From the NCBI RefSeq assembly GCF_025264645.1, contig NZ_CP073696.1, forward strand, positions 4,278,001 to 4,342,000: a DNA stretch of 64,000 bases, written 5' to 3'. Positions 25,725 to 34,539 of this stretch are shown here, piece after piece. A program made the position numbers and the translations under genes. Origin of the DNA: Edaphobacter lichenicola (GTDB taxonomy: Bacteria > Acidobacteriota > Terriglobia > Terriglobales > Acidobacteriaceae). The notes beneath the pieces were generated by a model. That model made no database searches. It was given only the letters and a program-made list of their open reading frames with translations, and was not told where the DNA came from. The number at the start of each line of letters is the position of its first letter. Position 1 is the first letter of the stretch.

Positions 25725-28700
25725 TATGCCAGCTCCGGATGCGGGTTGATGACTCCGGCCGTATAGGTCGTGCGCGGACGGAAGTTGAGGTCAGCGAGTA
25801 CCTGGTAATCGCGCTCCTCAGCCTTGAGCTTTGCCACCTTGCTTGCCTTGTCGTTGATATTGCCGAAAGTAATAGCGCTGGTCGGGCAGGCCTGCTGGCA
25901 TGCCGTCACTACTTCACCATCACGAATCTCGCGGTTTTCCTTATCCGCTGTGATCTTTGCCGCTTCAATCCGCTGCACACAGTAGCTGCACTTCTCCATC
26001 ACACCGCGCGAACGAACCGAAACATCGGGATTCCTCATGAACTTGAGGCTCTCCGTGTCGAAGTCCGAATACAGCAGGAAGTTGAATCGACGAACCTTGT
26101 ACGGGCAGTTATTGGAGCAGTAGCGAGTTCCAACGCAACGGTTGTAAACCATCGTGTTGAGACCTTCGGGGGTATGCACCGTTGCACCTACCGGGCAAAC
26201 CTGTTCGCAACCTGCGTTCTCACAGTGCTGGCACGCCATCGGCTGGAAATGTGCCTTCGGAGCATGCAGATCGCCCTCAAAGTAAGTGTCGATCCGCAGC
26301 CACTGCATGTTGCGCCCAACCTTCACCTGCTCGCGGCCAACCACCGGAACGTTATTCTCCGCATAGCAGCTCACGATGCAGGCATTGCAACCAATGCAGC
26401 TGTTCAGGTCGATCGCCATCCCCCAGGCGTTCTGAATCTTCAGCGTTGAAGGATCCTGCTTCTCGTAGTCCCACGCGTTAGGAAAGAAAGAGTTGCTCTT
26501 CGGGATAGTCTCGCCTTGTGGCGAATAACCAACCTTGTCGATCAGAGTGCCGCTCGCGCCACCTTCATGAGCGAAGTTCGGATTCTTCTTTACCTCTTCG
26601 AGAGTCGCGTACCGAATGATCGACCGCTCTTCCGCCTCGTGTCCGGCCAGCGAATAAACACCGTCTTTATCCGAGAGCGGCTTCTCGAGGTCATGCTGGG
26701 CAAAGCTGCCGCGATGCTCGATGTTGTGGACTTTCGTGATGCAAAGGTCATACGTTCCAGGGACTTTCTTGGCTGTCGCACCCGAAACCGACAGCAGCCC
26801 GTCCGTAGTACGAATCTGGTAAGCATCGAATCCAACGCCCTGACCAACACGACCAGCTTCAACGCCCCGGCCAAAGCCAAGGTGAACCGTGATCACGCCA
26901 TCCGGATGACCAGGGATCATCATCGCCGGCGCAATTACCTCGCGTCCGTTGAGCGAGATCTTCACCGGGTCCGACTCATCGAGCTTCAGATCGGCAAGCG
27001 TGTTGATGCTCATGATCGCCGCGTTATCCCAGCTCAGGTTGGTTACCTGCTTGGGAAGCTCCTGCAACCAGCCAACATTCGCGAACCGACCGTCATAGAT
27101 CGAAGGATCTGGCCGGAAGGAAATTTCAAGACCACTGGTCGCTGCAGCTGACGGGAAAGATGCTACAGCGCTCTTACCCGCACCACCAGCCTTCGACGTA
27201 AACGCAGTTCCTTCAACCCATCCATCATGCAACGCCTTACGCCAACCGGTAGCAAAGTCGCCTTTGATGTACGTCTTTGCATTCGCGACCACAACGTCGT
27301 AAGCCGACTGCTGAGGATCAGCCAGCAACGCCTGTAGCACATCATGCGCCGACTTGCCGCCGTACATTGGATCGATCATCGGCTGAATAATCGAGATCGT
27401 TCCGTCATACGCACGCGCATCGGACCAGCTCTCGAGGTAGTGCGTTTTATTGATATGCCAGTTCGAGATCGCACCCGTCTCATCCACATGCGACGCAAGC
27501 TGCGCCGTCACCGGAACATTCGCGAAGGCGTCTCTGAAACCAAGATCCCACGGCGCCGAATAGATCGGGTTGACTCCGAGCATTACCAGCCACTGCACCT
27601 TGCCGGCCTTCATATCGGCAACCAGCGACTTCAGGTCCGCAACCTGTTCGCTCGGCATCGGGTTCACCGTCTCGGTGTAGATAACCGTCTTGCCCACTGC
27701 GCCTAATTGCTGATTTAGATCGTAGGCTGCGAGATGCACTTCAGGAGAAGCCTGCTCTCCAGGGATCACTACGCAGCGGCCTTTCGCGGCCGACAAGTCT
27801 TCCCATACGGTCCGCGCGAATTTTGCAGCTTCCGGATTGCTTGTGAGCGGCCCTGTGTGCTGATTTCCCGCGACAAAGTGGGCAAATGCAGTAATCTCAC
27901 TAGGCTTCAGCGCCAGCCGATGCTCCGCCTTAAACCCCGTCACCGTCGGCATGGTCTCGACGACGTACAGCCGGTTCATCGTCTTACCCTCTTCGTACCG
28001 ATGCCGTTCCGCATAGCCCGAAGCCAGCGGCAGGAAACCCGGATGCGCAATTCCACCCAGGAAATCCGCATCGAGCGAAAGAATGACATCCGCCTCTTCG
28101 AGCTTGTACTGCGCATCGGTATAACTGCCGAACGCCGCCTTCGAAGCCGCGCGTGAGGAGTCCTGATTCACCGGCTCCCACTGCACCATCTTCGCCTGCG
28201 GATAAGCCGTCTGCACCTGCTTCCACTGCGCCGCCAGTGTTGGCGAGGTAATCGTCTCGCTCAGGAAATAGATACCTTGACCGCCAGATGTCTTCTTCGC
28301 AGCAGTCGCAAACGCCTGCTGGAACTCACCCCACGACGAAACCTCACCGCGGTGCAACACATGTTGCGAGCGATCCGGGTCATACAAATCGAGCAGTGTC
28401 GCCTGGGTGAAAGCGTCCGACTTGCCCTTCGAGACCGGATGCTCAGGATTTCCATCTACCTTGATCGGACGGAACGAATCCGACTTGATCAACACCGGAA
28501 TCGCCCCCGTTGGGAACGGAAATGCAGTGGCGAAGTACATCGGCTTGCCGAGAACCAGGTCCTCAGGCTGCTTGATGTACGGGAAGATTGCTTCATCCGG
28601 CTGTTTCGTACAACCAGCCAACCCGGCCAGCGCCAGCGACGCGCCCATTACCTTCAAAAATCCGCGCCGGCTCACCGCATCGACCCACTCCGTCGACTGG

Positions 28701-28951
28701 CGTGGAAACTCCTCCGCCATCAACTCGTGGAACGCAGGCGTCTCCGCCAGTTCGTCGAGGTTCTTCCAGAAGCGCCGTCCCGTCTTGCCGTCCAGCTTGG
28801 CACGAACCTCAGCAAGCGTCATCTTCGCCGGTGCGATCTGCGTGACCACTACGGGTTGTCCTGCCGGTACTTTCATCTCAGCCATCGTCTCTTCTGTTCC
28901 GTTCCCAGTCGTTCGATTTCCAGCCGTTTCGAATCCAGTCGTCTTGATCAT
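25724..28951 (-). CDS. actB: Alternative complex III subunit ActB (molybdopterin-enzyme-like / Fe-S protein)
   Basis: The 1075-residue periplasmic subunit has an unusually placed twin-arginine signal (SRRGFLKVMGASLALAGLAG) about 80 residues in, as is typical of ActB. Residues 130-750 resemble a molybdopterin oxidoreductase but lack an obvious Mo-ligand motif, as expected for ACIII. The C-terminal part (about 830-1040) is a ferredoxin-like domain with cysteine clusters CIGCNACIVSC, CQHCENAGCEQVC, CVGTRYCSNNC and CSYC/CQQAC, which should hold four Fe-S centres (in known ActB three 4Fe-4S and one 3Fe-4S). ATG at 28951 gives an ATGA overlap with the actA stop; ATG at 28885 is an alternative. Confidence 0.93.
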   Translation of the reverse strand: MIKTTGFETAGNRTTGNGTEETMAEMKVPAGQPVVVTQIAPAKMTLAEVRAKLDGKTGRRFWKNLDELAETPAFHELMAEEFPRQSTEWVDAVSRRGFLKVMGASLALAGLAGCTKQPDEAIFPYIKQPEDLVLGKPMYFATAFPFPTGAIPVLIKSDSFRPIKVDGNPEHPVSKGKSDAFTQATLLDLYDPDRSQHVLHRGEVSSWGEFQQAFATAAKKTSGGQGIYFLSETITSPTLAAQWKQVQTAYPQAKMVQWEPVNQDSSRAASKAAFGSYTDAQYKLEEADVILSLDADFLGGIAHPGFLPLASGYAERHRYEEGKTMNRLYVVETMPTVTGFKAEHRLALKPSEITAFAHFVAGNQHTGPLTSNPEAAKFARTVWEDLSAAKGRCVVIPGEQASPEVHLAAYDLNQQLGAVGKTVIYTETVNPMPSEQVADLKSLVADMKAGKVQWLVMLGVNPIYSAPWDLGFRDAFANVPVTAQLASHVDETGAISNWHINKTHYLESWSDARAYDGTISIIQPMIDPMYGGKSAHDVLQALLADPQQSAYDVVVANAKTYIKGDFATGWRKALHDGWVEGTAFTSKAGGAGKSAVASFPSAAATSGLEISFRPDPSIYDGRFANVGWLQELPKQVTNLSWDNAAIMSINTLADLKLDESDPVKISLNGREVIAPAMMIPGHPDGVITVHLGFGRGVEAGRVGQGVGFDAYQIRTTDGLLSVSGATAKKVPGTYDLCITKVHNIEHRGSFAQHDLEKPLSDKDGVYSLAGHEAEERSIIRYATLEEVKKNPNFAHEGGASGTLIDKVGYSPQGETIPKSNSFFPNAWDYEKQDPSTLKIQNAWGMAIDLNSCIGCNACIVSCYAENNVPVVGREQVKVGRNMQWLRIDTYFEGDLHAPKAHFQPMACQHCENAGCEQVCPVGATVHTPEGLNTMVYNRCVGTRYCSNNCPYKVRRFNFLLYSDFDTESLKFMRNPDVSVRSRGVMEKCSYCVQRIEAAKITADKENREIRDGEVVTACQQACPTSAITFGNINDKASKVAKLKAEERDYQVLADLNFRPRTTYTAGVINPHPELA

Positions 28952-29805
28952 CGGTGGCACGTCTCGCAACTCGACAGCTGTTCCGGATTGCGAATGTGGT
29001 ACTGAGTGGTTAGGTACTTGCCCAGATCGATCTGGGTCGTGAACTTCTGATAGCTCGCCGGCATCGTGATCCCCAGCGGTGGCACATCGCTCGACGTAGG
29101 GCCGTTCAGCTCAGTGTTCATCTGCAGCATCGCCACCTCAGGTGCTTTGCCCGAAGGATCAGTGGTCGTGCAGCTGACATTCTGCGCAGTTGCTCCGCCC
29201 TTCACTGTGCTCGTACACCACACCGGCTTCTCGCTCGAAGGCCCAGCCCATGTCATATTGTAGATCTCGCTCGTAGGCCGCAGATTCACCGCAGGGTTGC
29301 GATGGCAGTTCAAACACCACTCCATCTGCAGCGTATTTTGCTGATACATCAACGGCATCTGATCGACGCGTCCATGACAGCTCGCGCAGCCGATACCCTT
29401 GTTCACATGGATCTCGTGATTGAAATAAACGTAATCCGGCAGGTCATGCACCCGGATCCACTGAATTGAAGCACCCGTTGCCCAGCTCTGCCGAACCGGT
29501 TCCAGCAACTCCGCATTCGTCCAAATCTGCGCATGACAGTTGATGCAGGTCTTCGTAGGAGGAATACCCGCATAGGCAGCCTTCTCCACCTGCGTATGGC
29601 AGTATTGGCACTGCAGGCCGAGTCCCTCAACGTGGTGTTTGTGGCTGAACGGTATCGGCTGGTCCGGCCGCTGGCCCTGCCGCGTCACCCACGGTGATCG
29701 CTGTAGCTGGTCCAGGGTTACGCCGAGCGCGATGACGATTACGCCCGTCAATACCAGGCTGAATCGAGCCAGCGCGTTCGAACTACGGTCAAAAACTTGC
29801 GCCAT
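28948..29805 (-). CDS. actA: Alternative complex III subunit ActA (pentaheme cytochrome c)
   Basis: The 285-residue protein has an N-terminal transmembrane anchor (about 12-32) and five CxxCH heme sites: CQYCH, CINCH, CASCH, CLNCH and, at the extreme C-terminus, CETCH. That is the number in characterised ActA. It transfers electrons within ACIII toward ActE. It is first in the operon, with AGGAAGCAGGAA upstream of its ATG and a sigma70-like promoter about 160 bases upstream. Confidence 0.95.
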   Translation of the reverse strand: MAQVFDRSSNALARFSLVLTGVIVIALGVTLDQLQRSPWVTRQGQRPDQPIPFSHKHHVEGLGLQCQYCHTQVEKAAYAGIPPTKTCINCHAQIWTNAELLEPVRQSWATGASIQWIRVHDLPDYVYFNHEIHVNKGIGCASCHGRVDQMPLMYQQNTLQMEWCLNCHRNPAVNLRPTSEIYNMTWAGPSSEKPVWCTSTVKGGATAQNVSCTTTDPSGKAPEVAMLQMNTELNGPTSSDVPPLGITMPASYQKFTTQIDLGKYLTTQYHIRNPEQLSSCETCHR

Positions 29806-30218
29806 GAGTGCGTTCCTGCTTCCTCTGCATTACCTGAGCTCAGGGTTGAGAAGTTGCTGTCAATGGTTGTGCTTCATCCGACTACTTTGCCAGGTGTTCT
29901 CTCGCCGACGGTTGTGGCGTCCGCAATTGGAGGCGCCGCGAAAATTCTTCTCTACGAAACTCCGAGTATAGCAGTGGAAAAGCTCGACTCAACCCACCCA
30001 CAACGACTCGCAACTGATTTTTTTCCTGCAACATCCGATTATCGAACCCGCTTGTTGAGTGCCTGCACAACATCTCGTGCATGCTTATTCATTGGCTGAA
30101 AAATGCCACAACATCTACCCTGCCGGAAATGTATCGAACTTGTAAATGCAAACCAAGTTAGTCCGAATTCCTATCCCTTAGCAAGACGCAACACGCGCTC
30201 CTGCGATACCGTCACTCT
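29806..30218. other. 413-bp divergent intergenic region
   Basis: It separates actA (minus) from the glycosylase gene (plus). It contains the candidate actA promoter. The rest (30000-30200) is AT-richer than its surroundings but shows no gene or clear structured element. Confidence 0.6.
29965..29992 (-). promoter_or_regulatory. Candidate sigma70 promoter of the ACIII-caa3 operon
   Basis: On the minus strand TTGAGT (29992-29987) and TATACT (29970-29965) are separated by 16 bases. This would give a leader of about 150 bases before actA. It matches the consensus at 4 of 6 and 5 of 6 positions. Confidence 0.5.
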
Positions 30219-30929
30219 ATGCCGCGTCCGCTCCACTCACCGCGCTCTCCTCGCTACGATGCCGTCCAGGCCTGCCTGGATCTCTCCGCTGCCGATCCAA
30301 AGCTCGGTCAACTCATTCAGCGTGCAGGCCCCTTCACCATGCGCGTCGCAAGCTCACAATCGCCCTTCGAGGCGCTCGTCGAGAGCATCATCTACCAGCA
30401 ACTCCACGGCAAAGCAGCCGCCACCATTCACCGCCGCCTGCTCGAAAGCTTCTATCCCGTCACCGGCAACGAACACTTCGCCGCCCAGCATCTCCTAGAC
30501 TGCCCCAACGAGCAGCTCCGCGCCGCCGGCCTCTCTCACAACAAATCCCTCGCCCTCCGCGACCTCGCCGCCAAAACACTCGACGGCACCGTCCCCACTC
30601 TCCCCCGCATCCGTCGTATGTCCGACGAAGCCATCATCGAGCACCTCGTTCAAGTTCGCGGCATCGGCCGCTGGACAGTCGAGATGCTGCTCATCTTTCG
30701 CCTTGGACGTCCTAATGTCCTCCCCGTCGACGACTACGGCGTACGCAAAGGCTTTGCCCTCACCTTCGGCAAACTGAAACCCACCGACAAAGTCACGCCG
30801 ATGGACCTGCCCAAAGCTGATGTCATGGACCGCCGCGCAAAAAAGTGGCAACCATGGTGTTCAGTCGCCAGTTGGTACCTCTGGCGCGCCTGCGACCTTG
30901 CCTCAGGCAAGATTCCACCTGCCGTCTAA
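30219..30929 (+). CDS. DNA-3-methyladenine glycosylase 2 family (HhH-GPD)
   Basis: The 236-residue base-excision glycosylase removes alkylated purines. QSPFEALVESIIYQQLHGKA (about 47) is the family N-terminal helix, followed by the helix-hairpin-helix VRGIGRWTVEMLLIF (about 147) and the catalytic-Asp segment VLPVDDYGVRKGF (about 167). The C-terminal KKWQPWCSVASWYLW is typical of the AlkA/MAG2 type. No Ada-like domain is fused. It is divergent from actA; its stop lies 82 bases before the GH57 gene. Confidence 0.9.
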   Translation: MPRPLHSPRSPRYDAVQACLDLSAADPKLGQLIQRAGPFTMRVASSQSPFEALVESIIYQQLHGKAAATIHRRLLESFYPVTGNEHFAAQHLLDCPNEQLRAAGLSHNKSLALRDLAAKTLDGTVPTLPRIRRMSDEAIIEHLVQVRGIGRWTVEMLLIFRLGRPNVLPVDDYGVRKGFALTFGKLKPTDKVTPMDLPKADVMDRRAKKWQPWCSVASWYLWRACDLASGKIPPAV

Positions 30930-31011
30930 AACGCATCGAAAGAAAGCATCACAAATTCAGCCCATCCGTACTCACGGCAAAACATCGCGACATATCATCA
31001 TCGAAGGAACC

Positions 31012-33606
31012 ATGGCAAAGTCACGCACATCAACTAAGAGCGCTAAGTCAAGCACCATCGCTACCGAGGCGCCTCGCTTCGTCTGTATCCACGGCCACTT
31101 CTACCAGCCCCCTCGCGAAAACCCCTGGCTCGAGACCGTAGAGGCACAAGACTCCGCCGCGCCCTATCACGACTGGAACGACCGTATAACCGCTGAGTGT
31201 TACGCCCCCAACGGCGCCTCCCGCATCACCAACAAGCAGGACGAGATCATCCGGATCATGAACAACTACGCCCGAATGAGCTTCAACTTCGGCCCCACCC
31301 TGCTCAGCTGGCTTCAGGACAAAGCTCCCCGCACTTACCGCATGATCGTCGACGCCGACAAGTACAGCGCACAACGCTACAGCGGACACGGCTCCGCAGT
31401 CGCCCAGGTCTACAACCACATGATCATGCCCCTGGCCAGCCCTCGCGACGCCCTCACTCAGATCCGCTGGGGCATCGCCGACTTCGAATCCCGCTTCGGC
31501 CATAAGCCCGAAGGCATGTGGCTCGCCGAAACCGCCGTCAATCGCAGTGTGCTCGACCTCATGGCGCAGGAGGGCATCAAGTTCACCATCCTCGCCCCGG
31601 TCCAGTGCGCCCGTGTGCGCCGTCTCGCTATCCCCGTCGGCACCGCGTCCAACGCAAACCTCGATCCTGTCGCAGCCGCTGCAGCCGCCCCTGATTCCTG
31701 GACACAAACCCCGAGCGCCAACGTCGACCCCACCCATCCTTATCTGGTCAAGCTCGACGAGGGCCGCACCATCGCAGTCTTCTTCTACGATGGCCCCAGC
31801 TCCCGCGCCATTGCTTTTGAAGGCCTCCTCAACAGCGGCGAAAACTTTGGCAGCCGTCTCCTCGCCGGCTTCCATCCCGCCTCGCCAGGCGATCCCGAAG
31901 TAGCGCAACTCTCCCACGTCGCGACCGACGGCGAAAGCTACGGCCACCACCACAAACACGGCGAGATGGCCCTCTCCTACGCCATGCATTGGATTGAAGA
32001 AGGTCAGCAGGCCAAGCTCACCAACTACGGCGAGTTTCTCGAAAAATTCCCGCCGAAATGGGAGGCCGAAGTCGCCGAAGATACCTCCTGGTCCTGCGCC
32101 CACGGCGTCGAACGCTGGCGCTCCAACTGCGGCTGCAACGGCGGCAAGGCTGGCTGGAATCAGGAGTGGCGCGCCCCACTCCGCGAATCCCTAGACTACC
32201 TTCGCGACGCAACCGCGCCATTGGCAGAAAAACTCTCCGTAGGCCTCCTGAAAGATCTCTGGGCCGCCCGTGACGCCTACATCCATGTCGTCCTCGACCG
32301 CTCCCCCGCCTCCATCATTCGTTTCTTCGCCGACCACGCCGCCCGTCACCTCAGCGAAACCGAACGTACCACCGCACTCGAACTCATGGAGCTCGAACGC
32401 CACGCCCAGCTCATGTACACCAGTTGCGGCTGGTTCTTCGACGAGGTCTCCGGCATCGAGACCATCCAGATCATCGCCTATGCAGGACGTGTCCTACAGC
32501 TCGCAGCCAAGCTATTCGGCGAGGCCGGTGCAGCACTCGAGCCGAAGTTCCTGGAGATCCTCGCACGCGCCAAGAGCAACGTCCCCGAGATGGGCGACGG
32601 TGCCGAAGTCTATCGCCGCTACGTCACCGGCATGCGCATCGGCCTCGAACAGGTCGGCGCTCACTACGCCATCAGCTCCATCTTCAGAAACTACCCCGAG
32701 CACGGCGAGCTCTTCTGCTTCGACGTCCATCGCGAGAGCCAGGAGATCTTCAACTCCGGCCGTGGCCGCGTCGCCCTCGGGCGCGCCCTTGTCTACTCCC
32801 GTATCACCGAAGAGAACGAAGAGATCTGCTTCGCCGTCCTTCATCTCGGTGATCAGAATCTCTCCGCCGCCGTCCGTGCCTACAACTCCACCGACAAAGC
32901 CGAGGTCGAGGCCTTCGCCACCTTCTCCACCGACATCAGCACCGCCATCCGCCGTGCCAACCTCCCCGAGGTCATCCGCCTCATCGACCGCTTCTTCGGC
33001 GAGACCGCCTACTCCCTCACCTCTCTCTTCGCCGACGAGCAGCACCGCATCCTCAGCACCATCCTCAACCAAACCCTCTCGGAGATGGAGGAATCCCTCC
33101 GCAAGATCTACGAAGACCACGCCTCCCTCATGCACTTCCTCACCGAATCCGGCATGACCGCCCCTCCCGCGCTCGCAACTGCCGCTCGTTTCGCCATCAA
33201 CGCCAGCCTCCGTCGCGCCTTCGAGTCCGATCAGTTCGACCCCAACCACATCGAGCTGCTCCTCAGTCGCGCCACAAGCGATCAGATCCCCATCGACGCT
33301 TCGCTCCTCGGCTACACTGTAGGCCAACGCATGAAGCGCGCCATGGTCAGTCTCGAGGCCGCTGCTGCCGGCGATCCCTCCGCCGCCGACGCTCTTTCAA
33401 CCGCTCTCATCATCGCTGAAACCATCCATAGAATGCCCTTCGAGGTACCTATCTGGCAGGCCCAGAACATTTGGAACGATCTTCTCCGTCGCAGCGACAC
33501 CAACTACTGGACCGACGAGTGGAAGGAAGACTTCAAAAAGCTCGGCGAGACCATGAACATCAAGGTCGACCAGCTCGTCATCGAAGAGGGAGTCACGATC
33601 TTCTAG
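31012..33606 (+). CDS. GH57-type glycoside hydrolase with DUF3536
   Basis: The 864-residue cytoplasmic protein has no signal peptide. The N-terminus has the GH57 signature VCIHGHFYQPPRENPW (about 23), followed by SFNFGPTLLSWLQ and GHKPEGMWLAETAVN, whose Glu is in the position of the GH57 nucleophile region. HVATDGESYGHHHKHGEMAL (about 303) supplies the late acidic motif. The second half is the DUF3536 helical domain. Relatives are annotated alpha-amylase/alpha-mannosidase-like (COG1449); the substrate is probably an alpha-glucan but is not demonstrated. ATG at 31012, after GAAGGA, is preferred to an in-frame ATG at 30820 that lies inside the glycosylase gene. Confidence 0.88.
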   Translation: MAKSRTSTKSAKSSTIATEAPRFVCIHGHFYQPPRENPWLETVEAQDSAAPYHDWNDRITAECYAPNGASRITNKQDEIIRIMNNYARMSFNFGPTLLSWLQDKAPRTYRMIVDADKYSAQRYSGHGSAVAQVYNHMIMPLASPRDALTQIRWGIADFESRFGHKPEGMWLAETAVNRSVLDLMAQEGIKFTILAPVQCARVRRLAIPVGTASNANLDPVAAAAAAPDSWTQTPSANVDPTHPYLVKLDEGRTIAVFFYDGPSSRAIAFEGLLNSGENFGSRLLAGFHPASPGDPEVAQLSHVATDGESYGHHHKHGEMALSYAMHWIEEGQQAKLTNYGEFLEKFPPKWEAEVAEDTSWSCAHGVERWRSNCGCNGGKAGWNQEWRAPLRESLDYLRDATAPLAEKLSVGLLKDLWAARDAYIHVVLDRSPASIIRFFADHAARHLSETERTTALELMELERHAQLMYTSCGWFFDEVSGIETIQIIAYAGRVLQLAAKLFGEAGAALEPKFLEILARAKSNVPEMGDGAEVYRRYVTGMRIGLEQVGAHYAISSIFRNYPEHGELFCFDVHRESQEIFNSGRGRVALGRALVYSRITEENEEICFAVLHLGDQNLSAAVRAYNSTDKAEVEAFATFSTDISTAIRRANLPEVIRLIDRFFGETAYSLTSLFADEQHRILSTILNQTLSEMEESLRKIYEDHASLMHFLTESGMTAPPALATAARFAINASLRRAFESDQFDPNHIELLLSRATSDQIPIDASLLGYTVGQRMKRAMVSLEAAAAGDPSAADALSTALIIAETIHRMPFEVPIWQAQNIWNDLLRRSDTNYWTDEWKEDFKKLGETMNIKVDQLVIEEGVTIF

Positions 33607-33723
33607 CCTCCCTTCCAGACGAAATACTCCTCATCCCCCACGAATCAACCGGCAAAACTATTAAATTTGCAGGTTCCCGGCGCTCGTCTCCGAGGACATA
33701 CTCCTATACAGAGGATCCTCCCA

Positions 33724-34479
33724 ATGAGTCGAACCACCCCGAGCTCAACCGACGCCCCTTACTCCAGTTTCCGCGGAAACACCGCGAGCGGCCTCATCCT
33801 CGCCGTAGCGCTCCTGTCCTCCGTCCTCCCCGCCGCTGCCCAGGCTGGCGGCGATATGCAAGAGAAGATGGCCGCACTCAAGCAGTCGGTCGCTGCAAAC
33901 CAGCAAAGACTCCATCAGTACCAGTGGCTCGAAAACACCCAGCTCACGCTCAACGGCGACCCCAAACCCGCATCGCAGAGCATCTGCCGCTACGGTCCCG
34001 ACGGACAAGTTCAAAAGACTCAGATCTCCGCACCACCGCCCCCTCCAAGCGGTGGCCGATTCAAACAAAGAATCGTTCAGAAGAAGACCGGCGAGATGCA
34101 GGACTACATGGGACAGGTAAAGACCCTGCTCGCCCTCTACGTTCCGCCCAACGCTCAGCACATGCAGGAGGCCTTCGGATCCGGCAATGTCTCAATCAAC
34201 CCATCCCCTGGCTCCGGCACCACCAACATTGTCTTCAAAGACTACGCGCAGCCCGGCGACCAGATGACCATCTCCTTCAATAACGCCGCCAAGAAGATCA
34301 GCACCATCCACGTCAACACCTACATGGATGACCCCAAGGACGTCGTCACCCTCGCCATCCAGTTCGCCAGCCTTCCCGACAACACCAACTACGTCCAGCA
34401 ATCCGTCCTCAACGCAACCGCCAAAAAGCTCGTCGTCACCACCACCAACTCGAACTACCAGCTGATCGGCGCACAGTAA
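33724..34479 (+). CDS. Secreted hypothetical protein, acidobacterial type
   Basis: The 251-residue protein has a signal peptide (core GLILAVALLSSVLPAAAQA, cleavage near residue 41). The mature part starts with an amphipathic helix (MQEKMAALKQSVAANQQRLH) followed by YQWLENTQLTLNGDPKP and a beta-rich C-terminal domain. Similar exported proteins recur in Acidobacteria without known function. ATG at 33724 is chosen for the spacing to GAGGATCC and for the complete signal peptide. It ends in a shared terminator with the convergent esterase gene. Confidence 0.65.
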   Translation: MSRTTPSSTDAPYSSFRGNTASGLILAVALLSSVLPAAAQAGGDMQEKMAALKQSVAANQQRLHQYQWLENTQLTLNGDPKPASQSICRYGPDGQVQKTQISAPPPPPSGGRFKQRIVQKKTGEMQDYMGQVKTLLALYVPPNAQHMQEAFGSGNVSINPSPGSGTTNIVFKDYAQPGDQMTISFNNAAKKISTIHVNTYMDDPKDVVTLAIQFASLPDNTNYVQQSVLNATAKKLVVTTTNSNYQLIGAQ

Positions 34480-34492
34480 AGCAACGCCACTG

Positions 34493-34539
34493 AAACCGAA
34501 GAAGTAGCATTTCCCTGTTGAATGCTACTTCTTCGGTTT
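34493..34539. terminator. Bidirectional terminator, perfect 19-bp inverted repeat
   Basis: Positions 34493-34511 and 34521-34539 are exactly reverse-complementary with a 9-base loop. The stem begins AAACCGAAGAAG and ends CTTCTTCGGTTT, so it can terminate both converging genes. The right arm includes the last codons and the TAG stop of the esterase gene. Confidence 0.85.

Noticed and set aside
25724-28951. Formate dehydrogenase or other true molybdoenzyme
   Set aside because: The Mo-ligand motif is absent, the Fe-S domain is fused at the C-terminus, and the gene order ActA-B-C-D-E-F identifies ACIII ActB.
31048-33327. Long antisense frames opposite the GH57 gene
   Set aside because: Low-complexity Gly/Val/Asp-rich translation typical of antisense frames of GC-rich genes; the plus-strand gene has GH57 motifs.
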